Assembly (NCBI GenBank): GCA_015680625.1
Contig: JAAAXW010000186.1
Location: 16,774-80,773 of the forward strand
Direction: 5' to 3'
Origin: Mortierella hygrophila
Lineage: Eukaryota > Mortierellomycota > Mortierellomycetes > Mortierellales > Mortierellaceae
Length of the DNA: 64,000 bases
A program made the position numbers and the translations under genes. Positions 1-11,200 of this stretch are shown here, in pieces (position 1 is the stretch's first letter; the number at the start of each line of letters is the position of its first letter). The notes beneath the pieces are model-generated. The model was not told the origin of the DNA. It did no database searches and saw nothing but the letters and a program-made list of their open reading frames with translations.

Positions 1-1044
1 AACGATGACGGTCGGAGATGTCGTCATGATCAACCAGCTCGTCTTCCAGCTTTCGTTGCCTCTGAACTTTTTGGGATCTGTCTACCGTGAGCTCCGTCAG
101 GCATTGATCGATATGGAGACCATGTTCAACCTGCAGGCGGTCCATGTCAAGGTCGAGGATAAGCCCGATGCACCAGCCCTGAAGCTGGCTGCCAAGGGCG
201 GAGAGTTGCGTTTCGAGGATGTTGTCTTTGGATACCACCCGGATCGCCCTATTCTGAAGGGTATCAGTTTTGTGGTCCCTGCAGGCAAGAAGGTCGCCAT
301 TGTTGGACCTTCTGGATGCGGCAAGTCGACACTTTTGCGTCTCTTGTTCCGTTTCTACGACCCCCAGTCTGGTTCTGTGTACATTGACAATCAAAACATT
401 CGCGACGTCAAGCTGGACAGTTTGCGGTCCCAGATCGGAGTTGTCCCACAGGAGACGGCCTTGTTCAATACCACCATTAAGAGCAACATCCACTATGGAC
501 GCGTGACGGCCACGGATGAGGAGGTCATACAGGCTGCTAAGAAGGCCCAGATCCACGACGCCATCATGAAGCTGCCCGATCAGTACGAGACCAAGGTCGG
601 AGAGCGCGGATTGATGCTCTCTGGTGGTGAGAAGCAGCGTGTGGCCTTGTCGAGAGCCATCCTCAAGAATTCGCCCATCATGTTCTTTGACGAGGCTACC
701 TCGGCTCTTGATACCCATACCGAGCAGGGTCTTTTGTCCAACATCCGCTCTGTCCTTCGTGAGAAAGGAGGCACCAGTATGTTTATTGCTCATCGCTTGA
801 GAACCATTGCCGACGCAGGTAACATATCCTTTCTTATTTTGTTATTATTTGCTGTCATCCCTTTGCCATTTGTTTTACGGACGCTGAGCTGACGTAGTCT
901 GCATTTTGCTTTCTTCCTATAGACGAGATTATTGTTCTCAAGGAGGGACAGATCGCTGAACGTGGTCGCCATGACCAGCTCCTCAAGATGGACGGTATCT
1001 ACCGCCACATGTGGGACACTCAGGAAGGCGAGGCTGTCTTTTAA
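1..1044 (+). CDS. ATM1: Mitochondrial ABC transporter Atm1/ABCB7, 3' part
   Basis: This is the C-terminal part of a half-size ABC exporter of the Atm1/ABCB7 family, which sits in the mitochondrial inner membrane and exports a sulfur- or glutathione-containing compound needed for cytosolic Fe-S protein assembly. The reading frame is open to the left edge, so the membrane domain is mostly outside the window. Visible are the end of the last membrane helices, then the nucleotide-binding domain: Walker A GPSGCGKST (about 305-331), Q-loop VVPQET, signature LSGGEKQR, Walker B IMFFDEATSALD and the H-loop histidine in IAHRL. One intron (819-922) splits GAC and restores TIADADEIIVLKEG; the second exon is 923-1044 and ends in TAA. 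About 312 residues are visible. Family assignment is firm; the Atm1 subtype rests on NBD similarity and the QALIDMETMFNL linker. Confidence 0.9.
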
Positions 1045-1299
1045 ATTGCCGACACCCATATTTTGCATACTTTTTTCTTTCACTACGATAAACGTTATTA
1101 TTTTTCACATCACTCAAAAAGAGATTGTCAAAAGTCATTGTTGTTGCAACGGTATATGCTAAAAGTACAAATAGGATGAAAAAAAATGTACAGGGGGTGA
1201 AGGTTGGGTGTAGGGAAAGGAGGAGGCAGAGAGAGACCGACAGAGAGCGTGAGAAATAGAGAAAGACAGAGCGGGCCGAGTTCCAGCAAAAAAAAATGT

Positions 1300-4200
1300 T
1301 TAAGCCTCGTCGTTGAGCAGGATCATGCCCTTGTCCTTGTACTTGGCGACCATGCTATCGTCGATCGAGTAGATATTCACTGCTCCCGTATCCGACCCTA
1401 CAATTAGATGCTCCATCGAGGGAGGCGTGGTCATCCGCGCGATGGGGCCAATATTGGTGTCCAGGTTCCAGATCTCCGTGTCTTCGGACGCGCGTCGAAG
1501 ATCCCACAGCCTGACCGTCTCGTCGCCTCCGCCAGTCATCAGCATCGACTGACTGGTGCCACAGCTGGTCTGCCACCACAGGGCAGAGGTGATACCTGCA
1601 TGGCCTTGGTCATCGTTTCTCTCCGAATGCTTCAGTCGATGCAGCACGCGCTTCATATGGCGGCGGTCAAAGACCGCCGTCTCGTTGGTGTTGGACCCGC
1701 TGATCAAGTACCTCTGACAGGGACTGAAATCGACCAAGTTCACGTCCTCATGTCCAGAGATGGCCGACTGTACAACCTTGGCCGTTTTAAGGTCTAGAAC
1801 GCGAAGCACCTCATCTCCTTTCTCGTCATCCTCCGCGCTGGCCCGTCCTGAGGTTCCGCACACCAGTTGGTCCCCTGAAGATGAAAATGACAGGCAAGAC
1901 ACACTTTTCTCCGTAGCACAGAATGCGCCACGTCTGTAGCCAAGATCGCCATCGAGGGACTTTTGCATCTGGTTGGCATCATAGATAGAAATGAGGCCTT
2001 GCTTCCCGCCGGCGCCATCCTTTTGCCCATCCGCTCCTTCGAATCCTACTGCCACTACGTCCCAATAGTGATCGAAGCCAAAGCAGATGCTCGAAATGCA
2101 CCGTCTCCCACCACTGCGAGCCAACGTCCCATTCCCGACCTTGATCAGTCCTTCGTCGTCTAGAGCATAGATTTTGATCGTCCTATTGGCAGGGATATAT
2201 AAGCGAGAGAGGTGGGATTCATTAGCTAGCGAGTACGTACGCATGCAAAGAAAGCAAAAGCAAACTGTCAGCGACCTCAGAAAACGACATACCCGTCGGC
2301 TGACCCGGTAGCGAACACGTCTTGGTTATCCTTTGCGTATTCCTGAATGGCCACGCGGGTCACTCTTGAGGTGTGTTCACCTATAATGCCACAAACGGTT
2401 CGGAAAACACTCTGACTGTTAGTGTCACTTCTTAGTATGAACCAAACAATATCGTGATTGTTCAATTGGACCATGCGCAACAAAATCTGGCTCACCAATC
2501 GTGTTCATCAGGGCACCTGTCTCCGCGTGCCAGATCTATGGATGAGCAAGTTTTGAGGCTAGGGTTAGAACTGGCTTTTATCTGAGAGGATATTGTACCC
2601 TTAGCAGACATCTGAAAGTCGTCAAATGCTCACCATGGTCTTGTGATCATCAGATCCTGAGATGAAAAACCTTTCTGAATTGGACAGTTTGATATCGTTG
2701 ACAGTAGCCTCCATCTCTACAACGTTGAAAATATGAGAAAGTTCGATTGCAATGGGTTAGGACACGCTTCTTGATTTAAATATGAACAGGGCAAGTAAAT
2801 ATCTATGGCACACCTAAAAAAAGACTTATACCTTGGTTGAACCGTTGATCGAATCGCGTGTGTCCTTCAAGCTTCTTTGAGATCCCATTGTTAAGATCGC
2901 AGTGAAACAAGTTTCCTTTCCTGTTGTAACTGTCCTGGGTCGCCACGTTCGCAATCGCCAGCTTCATACTAGTTGATGTCAGATCAATGACAAGCCGTGT
3001 TAATATCCCCATACCAAGTGACTTTGACAGACTTTCCAAAAGTTGTCAGCGCGCCAAAAAAATATAAAGAAACAAGAAAACTCACGTTGAGGTTTTCAGG
3101 GCCATGTCCACGACACTCCCGCTGGAAAAGTTGAAACTAGTGACCGGCCGATATGCTCTTGTAGTGTGAAGTAGCAGATGGTCCTGTAAATGAAAAGTAC
3201 GTGCACATGTTAGTCAAACAAATTTATGATCGAAGAGCCTGACTGCAAACATGGACAAGACGAAATCACCAGTGACAACAAACCTTGATGAGAGGTACCC
3301 TGAGACGACCAAGCTCTCGCAGCCCCAAAAGTGACCGCACGGACACCTTGCTCTGGATCGGTACCCAGCTTGGAATGGCTTGCCGAGGCGTCATGGGATA
3401 CAGTCTAATGGCTGTTTCAAATGCCTCCTGATAAGCCGTCTCGTGCCGCCTGTAGCCCGTGTATAGAAACACGTCACTGAGTATATCCTGAAAATAATTA
3501 GCGCGAGTTTTTAGAATCCGTGGTTCATATGCCCGGGAACAACTCCAGTGAGTGCAATATCGCAGGACTAACCATACCTTGCCACAGCTGTCCAGTCCAC
3601 TGGCTCTCCTCTGTTTGTATACATAGCTACTTGGCTGACTATTCGCTCCATCTCCACGCTAGTGACATCCTCCGGTACCTCCATTCGAACCCGCTTGGGT
3701 GCATTTGGGCCGAATTCCTCTTGGGTACTCCTGTTTTCCAGACGATATTGATAAGACTATGAGCGAAAGAGGGCATAATAATGGCTATGATCAGCTTTGA
3801 AGTTGTTGACTTTCGGTTTGAAATTCGCGAACGCAAATGTGGCAATCTCAGGATCTTACCAAGTTCCGGCTCTTGGATTCATGGTATGACTTGTTCATGA
3901 GGTCAGTATAGTCTATACTCTTCGGAGCTACTCTCGTCGTATCCTGCGACATCTGTAATAGTTTTTCGAAGACGGACGGCCAATTTCAAGCCTGGTTAGG
4001 TGAGATGGAATTGCGGAAGGCGCGTAGCCGAAGGTGACACATATACCATGTAACCCCATTTCACGTGCAGAATGTATACCTCCATGGAACCACCCAAAAG
4101 ATAGTCAGCCTCGTATTCATATTCCTGCTCACGTCCCTCGTCATCTTCGTCTGGCATTATATCCTCGTCAAAGTCATCGTCCAGCATGGCATCCTCACCA

Positions 4201-4502
4201 AAATCGTCAGACTCGTCCATGTTCATAATCTCCTGATCTTCGTGATCCTCGTGATGCTCGTGGTGTGGGTCTGAATTGACATATCCGCCCGACTCGGCCT
4301 CCTCTTTCGGCCTGTAAACTTCTCTTGGTGCAAAGCTAGCTCCTTCATCGTCGGTGTCGCTCTGGGAATCGATGTTGATGACCTCGTTCGAGGCAACAGA
4401 TTTCCTAGGCACAGACGCATTGTCCTCGTCGTCAGAATCCACCAGAACAACGACAGGGGCAGGCTTGAGCCGAGGATCGCGAGAGTAGTTGATCTGTGTC
4501 AT
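1300..4502 (-). CDS. Acidic WD40-repeat protein, unassigned
   Basis: I do not recognise a named orthologue. Ten exons give about 751 residues: 4047-4502, 3860-3952, 3583-3756, 3284-3487, 3086-3183, 2832-2968, 2634-2716, 2496-2535, 2293-2380, 1300-2182. All phases agree if intron 3 uses a GC donor. The first 150 residues are disordered and very acidic, with short motifs such as VVLVDSDDED and VINIDSQSDTDDEG that resemble SUMO-interacting motifs. The middle holds a helical segment (DILSDVFLYTGYRRHE). The C-terminal half is a WD40 propeller with blades ending in FISGSDDHKTMIW, FATGSADGTIKIY and MTGGGDETVRLWDLRR. It is probably a nuclear scaffold or DDB1/CUL4-type adaptor, perhaps comparable to fungal Raf1-like heterochromatin factors, but that is a guess. 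Start chosen at the first ATG before the acidic domain. Confidence 0.75.
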
Positions 4503-4979
4503 CGTGTGTCGTGCCGTGTGTATGCGCGGCGAGGATAGTCTGGCTGTTCCTTTTGTAGGTTGTCTAGTTGTGTAGTTGTCTTAAGGTTGCCCTAAGTAGT
4601 TGAGTCTGTTGTTACGAATGTGGGGACGATTGGTGATCCCAGGGTGTGATGTCACTGATGGCACCAAGTATGTATGCTTTGGCTGTATTGTTATTGTGTC
4701 CAGAGTGTTGTTACCCGAGTCGATCCCTGTTCTCCTTCAGACGCCCTGCACTACGAAGATCCTGATTCCTGCCTCTCCGTAGAATGTGGTGGCGGTTTAG
4801 AGAGGACAACGAGGTTGGCGGCAATAGCAACAAGAATAAAAGAAAAGAAAAGTGACTGTCATTCGGTCCAGATCGCTCTATCATGTGCGGACCATTGTTG
4901 GGTGAGTGCGTATGATTACCCCAATAATGATAAGTTTTTTATATTTATTTGAACAACAATAGAGGACAAGACTCTAATC
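4503..4979. other. Intergenic: WD40-gene promoter and adenosine kinase 3' end
   Basis: The 477 bases lie between two genes on the minus strand. They must hold the 3' UTR of the adenosine kinase gene on the right and the promoter of the WD40 gene on the left. I see no further coding region. Confidence 0.6.
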
Positions 4980-6548
4980 CTACTTGATGTGGGCGGGGTA
5001 GGTGGGACCAACCTGCTGGATAACAGCGTGGGCGAGGTAGTGGCCCTTTTCAATCGAGGCAGCAATGTCCTCACCCTGGACGAGCTTGGCAACGAAACCG
5101 CCGCAGAAAGCATCTCCAGCACCGTTGCAGTCAACAATCTCGTTCTCAGGGATGGCAATAATGGGGTACTCCTGGATCGAGCCATCAGCCTTGGCGACAA
5201 TGGTGTTGTTGACTCCCTGGGTGAAGACAACGAGACGCTCGCGCTGGGTGTTGGCCTTGGGGAGCTTGGCAATGTAGGTGGCAACAGCCTTGACATCCTG
5301 GGGGTTGGGCAAGTTGTGGGCAAGGGCATAGGCCTCGGCCTCACCCTCGTTACCAAAGACAACATCCATGTAGGGCATGACCTCGTCCAAGACCTTGGTG
5401 AAGAACTGGGGGATGAAGGGAGCAGAGAGGTTCATGGTGAAGGTCTTGTTCTCGGCAGCAGCGTGCTTGGCGATCTCGAGGATACCCTCGGGGGTGACGG
5501 TCAAGAAGTAACCCTCGATGTAGTAGACCTTGGCGCCCTTGACCAAGTTCCAGGTGTGCTCGGTCTTGATGTGGTCGACGGTGAGCTTCTCGGCGGCAGA
5601 GAGCTTGGTGACGAGGGAGCGGTCGTGGCCAGAGATCAAGGCAGCGCAGGTACCGGTGGGGATGCCGCCGTGAATGTGGACGTACTCGGTGGTGAGACCG
5701 TCAGCCTTGGCGGCTGCGACCAACTGGGCACTGAACTTGTCATCGGCAGTGGCTCCGACGTAGACAACAGACTTGGGGGGCAACAAGCGCTGGGCACCAC
5801 GGGCGGTGTTCTGGGAAGCACCTCCGGCAACGTAGACAACATCGGGGAAGCCGATGATCTCCTCGTACCTATCAATAAGGGGGTTTTTTTTGTCGATTTG
5901 AGTAATAGTCAGAGAGAAACGTGATCAGGAAAATGCAATTGAGATCGCGCTAAACAACGCTGACACATGTGTCAATGGATTTGGCGTTGATAGCGCCGAA
6001 TTGTTGCCTTCCAAGTTTGAGGTTTCCCAGATGGTTGTGCCCTTGGAGAGTTTTGGAGGGAGAGTTGGTGTTGATAGCGCTGTATTGTAGTATCATTGCT
6101 CCTTGCCCAGGCTGTTGAGTCGGTTCACAGTCTTCGTTTTCTCCTGTGTGGTTCCTGCTTACGTCTTCTGCCCTGCGATCCAACTTGTTTGAGAAGGTGT
6201 CGGACGGGTCACTTACAACGACATGTGGGACTCGTCAGCGAGGATAGCATCGTTCGACTTCAAGTTGTATCTATTCAAGTATGACAAATGATGCTCCATG
6301 GTTAGCACTCACGAGCTATGTTTCATTTTAAACTCTCCGTCCGTTGGTCCGAGTCGGTCAGAGTTCATGGTTCATGGTTCGAGAACAATCGAGTGTCTGA
6401 AGATTGAGGAGCTTTTTTCGTGGGAACAGATCAAATCATGATGCGTGAAACTTGGTTTTTTTTATAGTTACCTGGAGAGGAGCTCGTCGTTGGCCTTGAC
6501 CTGGATGTCGAGGAGGGGGTTGCCCATGCAGAAGAGAGGGTAGGTCAT
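4980..6548 (-). CDS. ADO1: Adenosine kinase
   Basis: Adenosine kinase phosphorylates adenosine to AMP in the cytosol. It salvages the nucleoside and pulls the SAH hydrolase reaction forward, so it supports methylation. Three exons (6472-6548, 6217-6270, 4980-5868) give 339 residues, the usual fungal length. The PfkB-family signs are the N-terminal MTYPLFCMGNPLLDIQ, the GGASQNTARG substrate loop, and the C-terminal anion-hole/catalytic motif CNGAGDAFCGGF, where the aspartate is the general base. All splice junctions keep the frame. The gene is divergent from the RasGEF gene across a 1.7 kb region. A 311-residue open frame on the opposite strand is a by-product of strong codon bias. SAH hydrolase, its metabolic partner, lies 37 kb away in this window. 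Confidence 0.95.
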
Positions 6549-8282
6549 GTTGGCTAGTGTTGTTGTTGGGTGAGAAGAGAGGGCGAGAGGAAGGAGTAAG
6601 AGATAAGAAAAGGAAAAAAGAAAGAAGGAAGAAAGGCGACAAGGTTATACTGCAAAAACTCTTGCGCTCTCAGTCTTCACACACTTTCACGCTCTCCAGT
6701 CCTAGCGCGGAATGGAAGAAAAAAATGGGGCAAAGAGGAAAGGTACAGTGGGGAAGGGAAGGCAGGGGGAGGCAGGGTATGAAGCACATACTACATACTG
6801 GCATACCTCTACGTGTCTATCCATTCAGCCTAGTCATGTGACAAAGCTAATTTGTCTCAGCTAAAATTGAACTGATGGTGCCTGAAAAATATTGAAGGGT
6901 CTTCGGCCTCTTCTTCTTCTTCCTCTTTAGAAAGACACAAAAGCGCTGTCGCCTGGTACCGAAAAAAAATAAATCGTCCTTCCTTGAAGGTTGAAGGGAT
7001 AGTCTACACATAGAAAAAGACATCTGGACATCATGGGCTCACCTTTGAAGCCATCCTCCTTTGGTATGACATGCTTGTATTGTGTATATGCTCATAATGT
7101 GCTTGCTAAGTTGCTCTATGCATACCCCTTTTTTGTATTTGATTTTGATTTTCTATCATAGACTACAAGCAGGCCAAGAGGAAGAGGCGACTGGTGCAAC
7201 AGTACCATGGGGGAGATACCTTCTCTCGTCGTCTTTCCTCTCCTTCAATTGCCATTTAGACAACTTTTGACTCCACTTTTGGCTCTTCCTTTTTTTTTTT
7301 ATCTTTCAACCTTGAAGTGTGCTTCTGCTGACTCGTCTTTTTGCCGGCAAAGATTCCTTTGAGTGAAAGAAGAGGAGACCAATTCAAGTTCTTCATCGAG
7401 GAAGCCAGTCGCCAACCAACCTCAACATCAACGAAGCCGAGCAAATAAGCAACAAACAAAGAAACAAACATACAAACAAACAAAACAAAAGCACCAAGGA
7501 CAATAGCCTCCCTGCCCGTCCCCAATAACATCGCTTTGTCCCCATTTGTCCTCATTTGTCTCTCTACTCGTCCCGTTGTTGGTCGGTTTTCTTTTTACCT
7601 TTTCTTTTCGTTCTTTTTTCATCCTTCTTTTCTGCACTCTCTTTCTCCCTCTCTCCTCCTTATCTCTCTTGTATTCTTTCTTTACCTTCACACCTCTCCC
7701 TCTTGTCCATCTCCTCTTTCTCTCCATCATCCCTCCTTCCCCTTGTTCACTTCTCCACCACCCCCTTGAAGTGTGACCAACGTCTCTCCTCAGAGCTTAA
7801 CCTCTCTTGTCCTGTTATACTCACTCATTCCGTCGAATCTCTCCTTGCGGCCATTTCGTTTCTTCGTTATTTGTCCCCCATCAGTTTATTTCACGCCTCT
7901 TTTTTTTTTCTTGTCCCTCTCCTTCTCCACACAACTCAATCCCTCCAACAAAAAGAGAAAAACCTTCTTTTTTATCCTCTGACATCTTTCTTATCCTTTA
8001 ACCCGATTACCTTTTTTTTCGTCATCTTTCTTTCCTGGAATCAACCATTTCCCCTTCTTCGATACTTGGGCCTGGCTGACATCAACTGGACCCGGACATT
8101 TATTACATATTTATTCACAGGTTTCACTCCGCTCCGCTCCACATCGCCGCCTCGCCTCCACACAGGACAACCTGTACCCGGACACATCTCCCTCCATCTC
8201 ACACCTTTCTTAAAAAGTCGACGAGAACAATCGAACAACACCTCGCTTCTCCTTAAACAACTCAATTACAGCATAACCAGAT
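6549..8282. promoter_or_regulatory. Divergent promoter region ADK / RasGEF with long pyrimidine tract
   Basis: This region separates the starts of adenosine kinase (-) and the RasGEF gene (+). The right half, about 7557-8040, is strongly T+C-rich on the RasGEF sense strand, as expected of a long 5' leader or core promoter in this genome. A possible small spliced gene sits at 7033-7259 and is listed separately. Confidence 0.55.
7033..7259 (+). CDS. Possible small spliced ORF, 42 residues
   Basis: Two exons, 7033-7063 and 7162-7259, join in frame across a 98-base GT-AG intron (donor GTATGA, acceptor CATAG) to encode 42 residues. The first residues are MGSPLKPSSF, followed by a basic stretch KQAKRKRRLVQQYHGG and a serine/arginine-rich tail ending in TAG. 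The joined codon is GAC. It lies in the promoter region of the RasGEF gene, about 1 kb upstream, so it may be an independent micro-gene, an upstream ORF in an alternative leader, or chance. No known family is recognised. Confidence 0.35.
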
Positions 8283-11200
8283 ATGGTGTCCGAGGGTATC
8301 GATGTGCAGGTCTTGGTCAGGGCCATGTACGACTTTCACTCTGAAGACCCGACCAACTTGACCTTCCAGCGAGACGACGTGATCCAGGTCCTTGCTCAAC
8401 TCGATTCGGGTTGGTGGGCTGGACTTATCGACGGTCGCCAGGGCTGGTTCCCATCTAACTATGTCGAAGTGCTCGACGAAAGCGACCTTGACAGCGAGGA
8501 GGGCGATGAATATGTCGAAGGCGACGACCTTGATGTAAGTTCGCTTTTCAATTGGTTCACGTTCTCGCCTGACTTTTTTTTGGCAGCCGTCCGTACATTT
8601 TCGTCGGAGGAAAGAGAGAGTATTTGAGAAGGGGTCTTTTGTTACTCTTAATGCTGAAAATATCTTCCGATTGAACCCAAAAACAATTGAGACAAACCTC
8701 TCTCAAAGGAAACAGAGGATGAGGGGCGGTCGATCACTGCATGTCCACTCAGCATGGTTTCTAACAATACCCCTCCTTTCTTTTTAGAGTGCCGACGATC
8801 TTTGGCTGCCACAGACCACGCCAGATGGACAGGTCTTTTATTACAACCAGAGGACACAAGAGTCAAGCTGGACCATTCCCGAGCAGGACACCCAGGCGAG
8901 CGAAAACGATACCACCGAAACCGCTAGCCACAGTCGAACAGGCAAGTTTGGATTATGTGTTTTCTTGGCTAAGCTTGCATAACAACTGTGTTGTTTCTCA
9001 CAGGCCTCTTCCCCCACCCATCCGACGTGACAAATTGCTTTACTTTTTCTCCAACAAAGCACATGCACCCACCCACACACAATAAATACACAGCAGGTTT
9101 ACATACACTTGCCCACGTACAAGGAAGGACTCGTCCACAAAACAACAAAGCAACAAACAAACTAACCGGTGGAACGTGCTCGCCTTCGTTGCGCCCTATC
9201 TCTTGACTGTTCATAGACTGGTCGGCACGTCAGTCGACCTCAAACGGCAATGGTTGGTACAACTCTGAGGCAGAAGACGATGAGACTGACAATGGACCGG
9301 ATTCGTTCAGCAAACAAGGCGACACTGACAACCGTTCCGAACTCTCACAGGCGAACGATGCCACTAACAATGAAGTCGAGCATGTCAACCATGGTGAAGA
9401 GCAAGGAGGCGAGAGCAAGGTACTTTTTGAACGTATGTACTCTTTTCTTTCCTAAGAAAAAAAGTGAGTGGTTACCTAACATTTCCATTCGCAATAGTCT
9501 CTTGCTGTTGTTAGAAAGCCCTCCGGCGCACCAGGAACACAACCAGATGCAGTCGACGGTCTTCCACCATTGCCTCTCCTGCCAAACCCCTTTGATCCTG
9601 AACCTTCTTGGGAATCTCTGGCTGAACATACCGCCGCTGCTGTCCAGAATCTTTTGAACTCGGCTGACAACGGATACAAGCCATACTACCTGATTCAGTC
9701 ATCCATAGTGGTCGAGGCTATCCGTGTTATGCTTTATGCCTCTGGAACGGTCGACAAGGATGCTGCCATCATGCGCCAGCACCGTGGTCTCAAGATGCAC
9801 CATCGCCAGATTATGGCCGCTCTCTCAAAGCTGGTTCTCTCTGCCAAGATGGCTTCGGGCGTCTGGACTGGATCAGATGCCGTGATCAAGCTGCAAGCGG
9901 ACGCCCGTGAGGTCGGAACTGCCGCTCAAAACTATGTCTCCAATGCCATTGCCGCCAATATCGAGGTCCACCAAGTCGATGCGCGCCTGGTCACCAATGT
10001 CAAAAGCCCCCTCGGCGCCAACACCGACACCCCTCAATCCCTCCAAAAGGCTCTTTCAAACGGATCTCTCAAGGCTGAGCCTCCTATCCTGGTCTCGTCG
10101 GAACGCAAGGTTTTTGGTTCGCAGATTAGTACCCAGAGCATCCTCAGCCAACTGGACTACTACTCCAAGAGCGCGTCCAAGGCCGTCAATACCCTAACCG
10201 CGCAGATCGAGAAACTCATCGACAATCCTCAGCCTGCTGGCAAGAACAGCCAACCCAACGGAGCCTCGGCTTCTCAACCTGTAATGAACGCAACACAGTC
10301 TGCCCAATTGGTGACCCAAGCCCGACAGACCATCACCCAGTTAGGTTCTCTTTTGTCCCTGGTCACGGAATTCAGCTCTACCGCGCTGACCGAGCAACCC
10401 AACATCCCCGACAGATACTTTTCGGACGTCAAGGTGGCAAAACAGGTCCTCCATGGCGGCATTGCTTCCCTTGTCATGGCCATTCAGTCTGCAACGGATC
10501 TTTTGGCAGTGGGCCAAACTCTGGAACTGGCTCTTAGCACGACACTGTCAACAGGGAAAGCGGTCGAGAGTCTTGTTCAGACAACACGGGTTTTGGTTCA
10601 GGAAAAGGAGACTGCAGACACCAACCAACCCATCAGCACCATTACTCAGTCGGACAACCACTCGAACGGAACATTGGTGACCAGTAACTCTGAGAGCGCT
10701 TACGACCACGATAACGATTCTGACATTGAGCCTGACCTGAAACCTCGTTCCACCGGCGGACGTCCTCCACAAGACATGGTTGTTCAGCGTAACCGTTCCG
10801 ACTCCCAACCCTCTGTTATTTCTGGTCACCACAGCAGTACTGGACAACAGACACCTGGAAGCACGGAGTACAGTGGACGCAGCACTCAGGCCGGTTATCC
10901 ATTCCCTACAGGAGATCCTTCAGTAGACGGCAGGGCCAACGGCGGCAGTTTTGCCAACAACAGCTCGCCTGGCCGATTTGATAACCGCGGCGAAAAGGTC
11001 AAGAAGCTTCTTGGTGATGAGGCTCCGATCCGTGCCACGACTCAACAGTGGTTCCTGGACTATGACTACCAGACGGATGACCTTGTTATGAACGGTGATG
11101 GTCAGGTCAAGGGGGGCACCCTCCCAGCCTTGATCGAGCGTTTGACCCTGCACGATGGATTCGACGCGACCTTTGTTGCGACTTTCTTGTTGACCTACCG

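Noticed and set aside
3680..3705. Sequence resembling a tRNA B box (GGGTTCGAATGG, minus strand)
   Set aside because: It lies inside a coding exon of the WD40 gene and has no A box or cloverleaf around it.
4989..5924. 311-residue plus-strand ORF opposite adenosine kinase
   Set aside because: It mirrors the biased codons of a clear kinase gene and encodes a Gly/Leu/Val/Asp-rich nonsense sequence with no motif.
7556..8344. 262-residue Ser/Leu/Phe-rich ORF before the RasGEF start
   Set aside because: A translation of the C+T-rich leader, out of frame with the RasGEF protein.
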